Assembly (NCBI GenBank): GCA_965263065.1
Contig: CBDHGH010000001.1
Location: 1-64,000, forward strand
Direction of reading: 5' to 3'
DNA length: 64,000 bases
DNA from: TK10-74A sp965263065
GTDB lineage: Bacteria; Chloroflexota; Dehalococcoidia; Bin125
How positions within the stretch are numbered: the stretch's first letter is position 1; each line of letters starts with the position of its first letter. Positions 7,228 to 15,043 of the stretch are shown piece by piece. Made by a program: the position numbers and the translations under genes. A model generated the notes under the pieces. The model was not told the DNA's origin. It worked only from the letters and a program-made list of their open reading frames with translations, and ran no database searches.

Positions 7228-9657
7228 ATGGTGGAGGCCGCGTTCGACGGCCTGCGGGTCGTCGATTTCTCCAGCCGGCAGTCCGGGGCCTGGGCCGCGC
7301 GGTTGTTCGGCGACATGGGCGCCGACGTCGTCCTCGCGGAGCCGCCCGAGGGCCACGCGCTGCGGCGCGAGCCGCCCTTCCTCGACGACAGTCCGGGCCC
7401 CGAACGCTCCCTGCTGCACGCCTACGCCAACTGGAACAAGCGCTCCCGCGTGGTGCAGTGCGACGCCGACGCGGCGGAGCTGGCCGCCGGCGCCGATCTC
7501 ATCGTCACGACGCAGGTCGCGCCGTGGCCGGGACACATCGCCGCCGCGATCGCGGCGCTGCCCGCCTCCGGCGTCCACCTGTCGATCACCGCGCACGGCC
7601 TGCAGGGGCCGCTGGCCGCCGCGCCGGGCAACAACCTCACGGCCTGCGCACGCAGCGGCTGGTCGCACATCACGCGCTACTTCGAGGAGCCCCCGCTGCA
7701 GCTCCCCGTGCGATATGCCGGCTACCTGGGGGGCGTGGCCGGGTTCAACGCCGGCGCCGCGGCGCTCTTTCGTCGCGCGCGGGGTGGCGGCGGGCTGCGT
7801 GCCGACGTCAGCGAACTCGAGGCCGTCTGCGCCACGACGTCCCCATCGGGCCACTTGGCTCTCTTCAGCGGCAAACCGGAATTCGACTACGGCTTCGGTG
7901 GGCCCAAGCATCGCGGGGAGCTCGCGCCACTGCTGCAGGCCGCCGACGGTCTGATGAACCTCGGCGCCGGTGACTGGGCCCGGTTCCCGGACGCGATGCG
8001 CTTCCTTGGCCTCCCCGACCTCGCGGACGACCCCGAGTATGCTCCCCTGCTGGGCCGCCACGGGACCAATCAGACGCGACTGCGGCTGCGCTTCGCGGAG
8101 GCGATCGCAGGCCGGCCGTGCGACGAACTCCTGCACGGGCTGCTCAAGATGCGCTGCATCGCCGGCGTGATGCACGACATGCCCGCACTGCGCGACGCCG
8201 AGCAGCTCAACGCCCGCCGGTACTTCGTGGCGACCGAGGTCGAGGGGCGGAAGGCGCACGCCCCGGGGCACATCGCGCGGATGCCGCAGGCGCCGTGGGC
8301 GTTGCGCCGCGCCGCGCCCGGGCTGGGCGAGCACGACGGCGAGATCGGCCCCGGTGTGACCGCGACGGCGTCCAGCACGACGCCGCCGTCCGCTGCGCCG
8401 CCCGCCAACCTGCCCTTGGCCGGCGTGCGCGTGCTGGCCTTCACGCATGCCTGGGCCGGCACCTGGGGCACCGAGCAGCTCGCCCTGCTGGGCGCCGACG
8501 TCGTCCAGATCGAGGCCCCCACCCGCCCCGACGTCTGGCGGGGCGCCGGGGCGCCCGTCCCCAAGGCGGTGCGGGACCCGGCCGTCCCGCAGCACCGCCT
8601 GAACACGAACTCTGGCTACAACACCGTCAACCTGAACAAGCGCTCGCTGACGCTGGACTTGAAGCAGCCCCGCGGGTTGGAGATCTTTTGGGAGTTGCTG
8701 CCCAAGTTCGACATCGTCGCCGATAACTTCAGCCCGCACGTGATGGCGAGCTGGGGCATCGACCTGGACACCCTCAACGCCAAGCGTCCCGGCATCATCT
8801 GGGCCTCGGTTTCGGGATACGGCGCGACCGGCCCCTTCGCGGAGTACGGCGCCAACGGCGCCACGATCGAGCCCATGGCCGGCCTCGCCTCGATCCACGG
8901 CTACGAAGGCGACCCCGGCGCCAACACCGGCGCCGTGCTCCCGGACCCGACCGCGGGGTATTACTTCGCCGCCGCCATCCTCAGCGCCCTCTGCCGGCGC
9001 GAGCGCGACGGCGCGCCCACCCGCATCGACGCCGCGATGATGGAAATCGTCGCCCAGCACGTCGGCGATGCGGTGCTGGAGTACGAGGCCAACGGCGTCG
9101 TGCGGCGTCCCAGCGGGAACCGGCACCCCCGCCACGCGCCGCACAATTTCTACGCGGCCCAGGACGGCGAGTGGCTGGCGCTGGCGGCCGAGTCGGACGA
9201 CGCGTTCCGCGCGCTCGCCGCGCACATCGGCCGGCCCGAACTCGCCGCCGACGATCGGTTCGCCACCGAGTCCGCGCGCAAGGCCAACGAAGCCGCCCTG
9301 GACGCGATCGTCGGCGCCTGGTGCGCGGGCCAGGACGCCCGCCGCGCCGAGACCGAGCTGGCGGCCGTCGGCGTCTGCGCCGCGCGGGCCGCCCGCGTGA
9401 GCGAGTGTTTCGGGGATCCCAGCGCGCAGTTCCTCGAGCGTGGCTACCTGCAGCGCGTCACGCACCCGGAGTCGGGCACGCACTGGATGCCCGTGGGCCC
9501 GTGGCGGCTCGGTGGGGCCGCCATCCCCACCCCGACCCCCGCCCCATGCTTCGGCGAGCACTCGCGCGAGGTGCTGGCGCAGGAGCTCGGCCTCGACGAC
9601 GCGGCCTACGAGGAACTCCTCGCGGCCGGCGTCACCGGCGCGGTCCACGACGACTGA
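7228..9657 (+). CDS. Double-length CaiB/BaiF (family III) CoA transferase
   Basis: This 809-residue protein has two complete family III CoA-transferase domains in tandem, at about residues 1-390 and 397-809, joined by a short Ala/Pro-rich linker. Single-domain members are about 400 residues. Each half begins with the typical GVRVLAFTHAWAGTWGTEQL-like strand-helix and contains the N-K-R-S motif (NWNKRSRVV and NLNKRSLTL). Where formyl-CoA transferase has its catalytic Asp (VAMQDAV, aligned by eye), both halves have Glu (VSELEAV and AAMMEIV). The second half is the better conserved. The start ATG follows GGAGGGGG. Such fused proteins may move CoA between two carboxylates, but this substitution makes activity uncertain. 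Confidence 0.88.
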   Translation: MVEAAFDGLRVVDFSSRQSGAWAARLFGDMGADVVLAEPPEGHALRREPPFLDDSPGPERSLLHAYANWNKRSRVVQCDADAAELAAGADLIVTTQVAPWPGHIAAAIAALPASGVHLSITAHGLQGPLAAAPGNNLTACARSGWSHITRYFEEPPLQLPVRYAGYLGGVAGFNAGAAALFRRARGGGGLRADVSELEAVCATTSPSGHLALFSGKPEFDYGFGGPKHRGELAPLLQAADGLMNLGAGDWARFPDAMRFLGLPDLADDPEYAPLLGRHGTNQTRLRLRFAEAIAGRPCDELLHGLLKMRCIAGVMHDMPALRDAEQLNARRYFVATEVEGRKAHAPGHIARMPQAPWALRRAAPGLGEHDGEIGPGVTATASSTTPPSAAPPANLPLAGVRVLAFTHAWAGTWGTEQLALLGADVVQIEAPTRPDVWRGAGAPVPKAVRDPAVPQHRLNTNSGYNTVNLNKRSLTLDLKQPRGLEIFWELLPKFDIVADNFSPHVMASWGIDLDTLNAKRPGIIWASVSGYGATGPFAEYGANGATIEPMAGLASIHGYEGDPGANTGAVLPDPTAGYYFAAAILSALCRRERDGAPTRIDAAMMEIVAQHVGDAVLEYEANGVVRRPSGNRHPRHAPHNFYAAQDGEWLALAAESDDAFRALAAHIGRPELAADDRFATESARKANEAALDAIVGAWCAGQDARRAETELAAVGVCAARAARVSECFGDPSAQFLERGYLQRVTHPESGTHWMPVGPWRLGGAAIPTPTPAPCFGEHSREVLAQELGLDDAAYEELLAAGVTGAVHDD

Positions 9658-9676
9658 GCGTCGCGGGCCGGCCGGG

Positions 9677-10690
9677 TCAGCCGACGGCTTCGGCGGCCAG
9701 CGGCAGCCGGTAGAAGCGCGCCGCCGTGTCGTGGAACATCGCGACGCGCTCGTCGGCCGAGAAGCCGGCGCTCAGCTTCTTGAACTGGTTCCAGAGCACG
9801 CCGTAGCTGCACGACGTCTTATCGACCGGGAAGTTGCTCTCGAACATCGCGCGGGCGGGGCCGAACTGCTCGATCGCGTACTCGTACCAGCGCCGGTTCG
9901 TGGCCAGGAGTTCGTCCGACGTCGGCGCGTTGGGACGCTCGTGCCAGCCAAAGCCGTTGACGCGCATCTGCATGCCGCCCAGTTTGACCACGATGTTCGG
10001 GTGCGCGGCGATGGCGGCGATCTTCGGCCGCCAAGCCGCGAAGACCTCGTCCGGGTCCGCATCCGCCACGATGGGGCCGCCCAGGTGGTTGAGCACCAAC
10101 GGCGTGTCGGGGAAGGCGGCCGCCAGGTTGGCCACGTCGGCCAGATCCGTGTGCAGCGTCCACACCTCGAAGGAGAGCCCGTAGCGACGCAGGTGCGCGA
10201 ATCCGCGCCGGAAGTCGGGGTCGAGCAGCAGGTGCGGGCGGTGCTCCGGCTGCCCCGCGATTGGGTTGTCGTCGGGCCCCGCCGCCCGATGGCGGACGCC
10301 GCGAAAGCGCTGCGGGCTGGCCGCGATCAGCGCTTCGAGCACGCCCGGCACGGCGTCGCCCAGCAGCAGGTCGGCCGAGCCCACGATCCCGGCCGCGATG
10401 CGCGCCGGCCCCCAGCGGCCGCTGGCGCTCTGCGCCGCGATGCCCTGCACGAACTCCGCTTCGCCCACCGGCTTGAGCGCGTCGGGCCCGTCGCTGCGGT
10501 ACATCGAGTTGCACTCGATGAAGACGGTCTGCCGCACGTTGTGCGTCGCGGCGTCGGCCACGACCTCCTCGAGCATGTAGCGACTGCCGCCGGCCCGATC
10601 CCAGAGATGGTGGTGCGGGTCGACGATCGGTAGGTCGGGGTCGATCGCCGCTTCGACGGTGCGCGCCAGCCAGTCGTCGTTCTTCGCCAT
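9677..10690 (-). CDS. TIM-barrel amidohydrolase, COG3618 type
   Basis: This is a metal-dependent hydrolase of 337 residues. The diagnostic N-terminal VDPHHHLWD is at about residues 23-31, PLVLNHLGGP lies in the middle of the barrel, and the C-terminal MFESNFPVDK resembles the family motif for the last metal or substrate ligand. The family includes lactonases such as L-fuconolactonase and 2-pyrone-4,6-dicarboxylate hydrolase; which of these applies is not evident. GGAGGG lies seven bases before the ATG, and TAGCAT at 10732-10737 on the minus strand is a possible -10. The gene is convergent with the CoA-transferase gene and divergent from the next reductase. Confidence 0.9.
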   Translation of the reverse strand: MAKNDDWLARTVEAAIDPDLPIVDPHHHLWDRAGGSRYMLEEVVADAATHNVRQTVFIECNSMYRSDGPDALKPVGEAEFVQGIAAQSASGRWGPARIAAGIVGSADLLLGDAVPGVLEALIAASPQRFRGVRHRAAGPDDNPIAGQPEHRPHLLLDPDFRRGFAHLRRYGLSFEVWTLHTDLADVANLAAAFPDTPLVLNHLGGPIVADADPDEVFAAWRPKIAAIAAHPNIVVKLGGMQMRVNGFGWHERPNAPTSDELLATNRRWYEYAIEQFGPARAMFESNFPVDKTSCSYGVLWNQFKKLSAGFSADERVAMFHDTAARFYRLPLAAEAVG

Positions 10691-10800
10691 CGGGTCCCTC
10701 CATCAACATCCGCGCTGTGTCCGTGCCGGGATGCTACTCCAGGCGCGTCCCGCCAGCGGCAACCGGGCGTTAGGCTTCGGACCAAGGGAAGCGAGGAGCC

Positions 10801-11739
10801 ATGCGAGGCGTCGGCGTGATCGAGTTCGGGGGCCCGGAGGCGCTGCAGGTCGTCGACCTGCCCGAGGTGGATGCCGGTCCCGGCGAGGTGCGGATGCGGG
10901 TGCACGCCGCGGCCGTGAACCCGACGGACACGTACGTGCGCAACGGCGACCGCGCCGAGGCGTTGCGCCGTGACCCGCCGCCCTACATCCCCGGCATGGA
11001 CGCCGCCGGCGTCATCGACGAGATCGGGGCGGGCGTCGAGACCGGCCTCGCGGTCGGCGACGCGGTCATGGCGATGGTCGTCCCCAGCGGGAGCCACGGC
11101 GCGTACCGGGAGAGCATCGTGCTTGCCGCCGACGCGGTCGCGCGCGCCCCGGCGGGTACCACCCACGCCGAGGCGGCCACCCTGCCGATGAACGGCCTCA
11201 CGGCGCGGCAGACGCTCGACCAGTTGGCCCTGCGGCCCGGCCAGACCGTGGCCGTCACGGGGGCGGCCGGCTGCTACGGGGGCTACGTCGTGCAGCTGGC
11301 GAAGGCGGACGGGCTGCGCGTCATCGGCGACGCCTCGCCGGCCGACACGGCCCTGGTGCGGGACTTAGGCGCGGACATCGTCGTGCCGCGCGGGGACGAC
11401 ATCGCCGCCCAGATCCGCGCCGTCGCCCCGGAGGGCGTCGACGGCCTGGCCGACGGCGCCGTGCAGAACGAACTCGCCGTGGGCGCGGTCCGCGACGGCG
11501 GCGCCTTCGCGTCGGTGCGCGGCTGGCGCGGCACCGGCGAGCGCGAGATCGCCTTCCACCGCACGATGGTGACCCGCTACGACCGCCGCGTGGACCTGCT
11601 CGACCGGCTGCGGGAGCAGACCGAGGCCGGGCAGATCAGCCTGCGCGTCGCCGCGACCTACGCGCCGGAGCAAGCCTGGGAGGCGCATCGCCGGCTGGAG
11701 GCGGGCGGCACGCGCGGTCGCTGCGTGATCGTGTTCTAG
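10801..11739 (+). CDS. Zinc-independent MDR oxidoreductase (quinone reductase-like)
   Basis: This is a medium-chain dehydrogenase/reductase of 312 residues resembling NADPH:quinone reductases. An N-terminal GroES-like domain (VHAAAVNPTDTYVRNG, then PYIPGMDAAGVIDEIGAGV) is followed by a Rossmann domain with AVTGAAGCYGGYVVQLAKA. The zinc-binding cysteines of alcohol dehydrogenases are absent. The start ATG has GAGGAG four bases upstream, and TAGGCT at 10771-10776 is a likely -10. It is convergent with a second, distantly related MDR gene. The electron acceptor is not identifiable. Confidence 0.9.
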   Translation: MRGVGVIEFGGPEALQVVDLPEVDAGPGEVRMRVHAAAVNPTDTYVRNGDRAEALRRDPPPYIPGMDAAGVIDEIGAGVETGLAVGDAVMAMVVPSGSHGAYRESIVLAADAVARAPAGTTHAEAATLPMNGLTARQTLDQLALRPGQTVAVTGAAGCYGGYVVQLAKADGLRVIGDASPADTALVRDLGADIVVPRGDDIAAQIRAVAPEGVDGLADGAVQNELAVGAVRDGGAFASVRGWRGTGEREIAFHRTMVTRYDRRVDLLDRLREQTEAGQISLRVAATYAPEQAWEAHRRLEAGGTRGRCVIVF

Positions 11740-11769
11740 CGCCCGGTGACGCGGCCCCGCGGGCGGATG

Positions 11770-12765
11770 TCACAGCCGGACGACGGTCGTCCCGGTCGTC
11801 GCGCCGGCCAGCAGGTCGACGAACGCCTGGGGCGCGGCGTCGAGCCCCCGGAACTCGCTCACGAGCAGCTTGAGCCGGCCGCTGCCGGCCCACTCGCGGA
11901 TGCGCCCGCGCGCCTCCGCGTAGCGATCCGCGTAGTCGAAGACCAGGAAGCCCTCCATGCGCACCCGGTTGGTGATCAGCAGCCCGGGGATGCCGCGCGG
12001 GGCGGGCGCCGGGTTCGCCGTGTTGTACTGGCTGACGACCCCGCAGCAGACGATCCGCCCCCGCAGGTTCATGCGGCGCAGCGCGCTGCCCAGCACCTCG
12101 CCGCCGGTGTTGTCGAAGTACACGCCGATGCCGTCCGGCGTCGCCTCCCGGAACGCGGGGCGGAAGCCGGCATCCTTGTAGTTGAGCGCGACGTCGAAGC
12201 CCAGGTCGTCGGTCAGCAGCGCGCACTTGGCCGGCGACCCGGCCACGCCGATCACCCGGCAGCCGTGCAGCTTCGCGATCTGACCCACGATGTGCCCCAC
12301 CGATCCCGCCGCGGCCGAGACGACCACCGTCTCGCCCTCGCGCGGCGCGCCGACGTCGAGCAGGCCGAAGTACGCGGTCAGCCCGTTGATCCCCAGCCCC
12401 CCGAGCTGCAGCGCCGGGTCGGTGCCGGGCTCGACCGGCTCCAGGGCGGCCGCGTCGTGGACGGAGTAGTCCTGCCAGCCGGTGCGGCCCGCCACCAGGT
12501 CCCCGACGGCGAAGGCCGCGGCGTTCGACGCCTCCACGCGCGCCACCCCCGAGCCGTTCATGACGGCCCCCGCCTGGGCCCGCCCGGCGTACGTCGCGCC
12601 CTGCAGTTGGGCGCGCTGCCCGGCTCCGATCGTGATCGCGAGCGTGCGACATAAGACCTGACCGTCGGCGGGCGCGGGAGCGGGACCGGTGCGCAGCCCG
12701 AAGTGGCTCGTCTCGAGCGGACCCTCGGGCAGCGACGCGATGGTGATCTGGCGATTGTCGGGCAT
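11770..12765 (-). CDS. NADP-dependent MDR oxidoreductase (CurA/prostaglandin reductase-like)
   Basis: This is an MDR of 331 residues from the branch that includes CurA and leukotriene B4 12-hydroxydehydrogenase, which reduce enone double bonds with NADPH. Typical motifs are GLGINGLTAYFGLLDVG, VVSAAAGSVGHIVGQIAKL and the C-terminal YADRYAEARGRIREW. No zinc ligands are present. I set the start at the ATG at 12765 because GAGGA lies about six bases upstream and homology begins there; the longer open frame runs through the divergent SUMF1 gene. It may act on unsaturated CoA esters or ketones from the neighbouring catabolic genes, which is inference. Confidence 0.9.
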   Translation of the reverse strand: MPDNRQITIASLPEGPLETSHFGLRTGPAPAPADGQVLCRTLAITIGAGQRAQLQGATYAGRAQAGAVMNGSGVARVEASNAAAFAVGDLVAGRTGWQDYSVHDAAALEPVEPGTDPALQLGGLGINGLTAYFGLLDVGAPREGETVVVSAAAGSVGHIVGQIAKLHGCRVIGVAGSPAKCALLTDDLGFDVALNYKDAGFRPAFREATPDGIGVYFDNTGGEVLGSALRRMNLRGRIVCCGVVSQYNTANPAPAPRGIPGLLITNRVRMEGFLVFDYADRYAEARGRIREWAGSGRLKLLVSEFRGLDAAPQAFVDLLAGATTGTTVVRL

Positions 12766-12847
12766 GGTGTTCCTCGCAACTTCCGGTAGCGCCGCCTCGC
12801 CGCCGGCGGGGACGCCGCGCGCACGAGGGGCGACCGCAGGATACGCA

Positions 12848-12875
12848 CTGACGCCCGTAGCGGGCGGCCTAGACT
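12848..12875 (+). promoter_or_regulatory. Putative promoter of a leaderless SUMF1-domain gene
   Basis: CTGACG (12848-12853) and TAGACT (12870-12875) are 16 bases apart. Transcription would begin about seven bases after the -10, which coincides with the ATG at 12883. There is no room for a Shine-Dalgarno, and none is seen. The same TAGACT hexamer occurs before other genes in the window. Confidence 0.45.
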
Positions 12876-12882
12876 GATGGCG

Positions 12883-13635
12883 ATGCACACATCCGTCGCC
12901 ATCGCGCCGCCACTGCTGCTCGACATCCCCGCTGGGACGTTCACCATGGGCCGCGCCGACCGTCGCCCCGACGAGCGCCCGCCGCATCGCGTGCGGGTTA
13001 TGCCGTTCCGGGCCGCCGTCGCGCCCGTCAGCAACGCCGAATACGCGCGCTTCGTGCAGCACGGCGGCCACGAGCCGCCGCCCTTCTGGCGCGACGCCGG
13101 CTTCGACGACCCGGCGCAGCCCGTCGTCGGCGTCTCGTGGTTCGACGCCGGCGCCTACTGCGCCTGGCTGGCGCGCGCCTCGGGCCTGCGCCTGCGCCTG
13201 CCCAGCGAGGCCGAGCGCGAGTACGCCGCCATCGGTGGACGCCGCGACGCGGCCGGCCCCGTCGATTGGCCCTGGGGCAACGCAGATCCCGGCGAACTGC
13301 CCCGGCTCGCGTGCATCGCCGCCGCCGTCGCCCCGCACGTCCCCGGCCCCGACTGCGCCAACGGCTACGGGCTGCGCTGCATGGCCGACAACGTCCACGA
13401 GTGGTGTCTGGACGCCTACCAGCGCCGCTACCCCGACCCCCCGGCGGCCAGCGCCCCCGCCATCGACCCGGCCCGCATCGACCCGGCCCGCATCGACCCC
13501 GAGCAGCGCCGCGTCAGCCGGGGCGGCTCCTGGCGACACCGGGTCAAGTTCACGCGCGTCGGCGCCCGCTCCAGCCTGCGCCCCGGCTTCCGCTACAACG
13601 ACTACGGCTTCCGGGTCTACGCGGACGCCGAGTGA
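12883..13635 (+). CDS. SUMF1/FGE-fold protein lacking the catalytic cysteines
   Basis: This 250-residue protein has the formylglycine-generating-enzyme fold (PF03781). The markers are IPAGTFTMGR at the start, PVVGVSWFDAGAYCAWL, RLPSEAEREYA, DNVHEWCLDAY and the C-terminal RVSRGGSWRH followed by ARSSLRPGFRYNDYGFRVY. True FGE enzymes have a cysteine pair shortly after the RGGS motif; here the equivalent positions hold no cysteine, so sulfatase activation is unlikely. Other members bind ligands or modify different substrates. DPARIDPARIDPEQ is a short internal repeat. I prefer the second ATG (12883) over the one at 12877 because a -10-like TAGACT ends at 12875 and the mRNA would be leaderless. 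No sulfatase gene is nearby. Confidence 0.85.
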   Translation: MHTSVAIAPPLLLDIPAGTFTMGRADRRPDERPPHRVRVMPFRAAVAPVSNAEYARFVQHGGHEPPPFWRDAGFDDPAQPVVGVSWFDAGAYCAWLARASGLRLRLPSEAEREYAAIGGRRDAAGPVDWPWGNADPGELPRLACIAAAVAPHVPGPDCANGYGLRCMADNVHEWCLDAYQRRYPDPPAASAPAIDPARIDPARIDPEQRRVSRGGSWRHRVKFTRVGARSSLRPGFRYNDYGFRVYADAE

Positions 13636-13742
13636 GCGGCGCGAGCGGCGCGGACGCGTCGGATCTGGCGCGAGCGACGGCCCGTGTCCATCATGCCCCA
13701 GTGAACGCATCCCCGTGACTGCACCCCTGTGAATGGGCCCGC

Positions 13743-14978
13743 GTGACCCGCCGCCATCAGCCCCCCGCCGCCGGCCGCGTGTGGCCGCAAACCTTGGCGG
13801 CCTTCAGCGTCCCGTACTTCCCGCGCCTGCTGTTCTGCGGCATCTTGTGGAATACCTCGCGCTGGATGCATGTCTTCCTCATCTTGTTTCTGACGGCCGA
13901 GCTCACCGAGTCCCCCTTGTTGGTGCAGATCGTCGGCGCGTCGCTGTTCGCACCGTTTCTGGTGGGCGGCGTGGTGGGCGGCGTCGTGTCGGACCGCTTC
14001 GACCGCCGCCTGCTCGCGATCGCGTACTTCGCCATCCTGATCCCGATCAGCGCCGCCGCCGCCGTCCTGGTGCTGACCGACGGCATGCGCATCTGGATGC
14101 TGTGCCCCTTCGCCCTGATCGCCGGCGCCAGCTGGGTGGTCGACCTCACGACGCGCCGCGCCCTCGTCGCCGACATCGTCGGCCCGAAACTCGTCACCAA
14201 CGCCTTCTCACTCGAGGCCCTTAGCAGCTCGCTGGGCGGCGTCGTCGGCGCGCTCGCCGGCGGTGCGGTCATCAGCCTGATCGGCATGGGCGAGGCCTAC
14301 GTGGCGAACCTGGTCCTGGTCATCGCCACCGTCGCGGTGCTGATCACGGTCAAATCGCCGGCTCGCAGGCACGTCCTGCGTGTCCCCTGGCGCGAAGACC
14401 TGCGGTCGGGCCTCGCCCTGCTGCCCCGCCACCGCGCGCTGGTCAGCATCCTGGGCGTGACGATGGTGATGAACCTCTTCTACTTCTCGCACTTCTCCCT
14501 CATCCCGGAGCTCGCCGAGGACCTGCACGTCAGCGCCTTCGCGACGGGGCTGCTGAGCGCCGCCGCCACGATCGGCGCGATGGTCGCCGCGCTGGTCATC
14601 GCGTCGCTGCCCCATCCGCGTCGCGGCCCCATCTACGTCTGCGGCGCCCTGTTCGCGCTGGCCTGTCTGCCGATCTTCGCGCTCGCCGACAGCTACCCGC
14701 TGGCGCTCGCGGGGCTGATCGTGGGGGGTTGCGGATTGGGGTGCTTCGCGGCGATGCAATTCACGCTCGTCACGTCCGTCGCCGGACCCGACGCGCACGG
14801 CCGCGCCCTGGGTCTCATGACCACCGTCATCGGCGTGGCGCCGTTGGGCAGCCTCATGCTGGGGTTGGTCGCGGAGCCGCTGGGGGCCCGGCCCGCCATT
14901 GCCGTCAGCGCCGCCGTCGGGTGCCTGCTGATCGTGCTTTGGACGCTGCGCTGGCCCGAATCGATCCGGCTGCGGTAA
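13743..14978 (+). CDS. MFS transporter (EntS/MFS_3-like exporter)
   Basis: This is a major facilitator of 411 residues with about 12 hydrophobic segments. Between helices 2 and 3 it has the signature GGVVSDRFDRRLLAIAYF, the classic MFS motif A (G-x-x-x-D-R-x-x-R-R). The pattern, including RRALVADIVGPKLVTNAFSLE, resembles the EntS-like exporter branch of drug and siderophore effluxers. The substrate is unknown. The start is uncertain: GTG at 13743 is the first usual start after an in-frame stop at 13716, but no clear ribosome site precedes it. The gene follows the SUMF1 gene by about 107 bases on the same strand and precedes the secreted protease. Confidence 0.88.
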   Translation: MTRRHQPPAAGRVWPQTLAAFSVPYFPRLLFCGILWNTSRWMHVFLILFLTAELTESPLLVQIVGASLFAPFLVGGVVGGVVSDRFDRRLLAIAYFAILIPISAAAAVLVLTDGMRIWMLCPFALIAGASWVVDLTTRRALVADIVGPKLVTNAFSLEALSSSLGGVVGALAGGAVISLIGMGEAYVANLVLVIATVAVLITVKSPARRHVLRVPWREDLRSGLALLPRHRALVSILGVTMVMNLFYFSHFSLIPELAEDLHVSAFATGLLSAAATIGAMVAALVIASLPHPRRGPIYVCGALFALACLPIFALADSYPLALAGLIVGGCGLGCFAAMQFTLVTSVAGPDAHGRALGLMTTVIGVAPLGSLMLGLVAEPLGARPAIAVSAAVGCLLIVLWTLRWPESIRLR

Positions 14979-14992
14979 CCGAGCGCCTGGGA

Positions 14993-14998
14993 TAGACT
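14993..14998 (+). promoter_or_regulatory. Candidate -10 element TAGACT
   Basis: TAGACT occurs 46 bases upstream of the FG-GAP/protease start, inside the short gap after the MFS stop. It is identical to the hexamer before the SUMF1 gene and before both copies of the small duplicated gene near 39.6-40.0 kb. No good -35 is visible. Confidence 0.35.
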
Positions 14999-15043
14999 CC
15001 CGCAACACGTGTCCCACTCCAGTCAGGATTCCCCGGCGCGCAC

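Noticed and set aside
12883..13635. Formylglycine-generating enzyme
   Set aside because: The cysteine pair needed for the reaction is absent, and no sulfatase gene is nearby.
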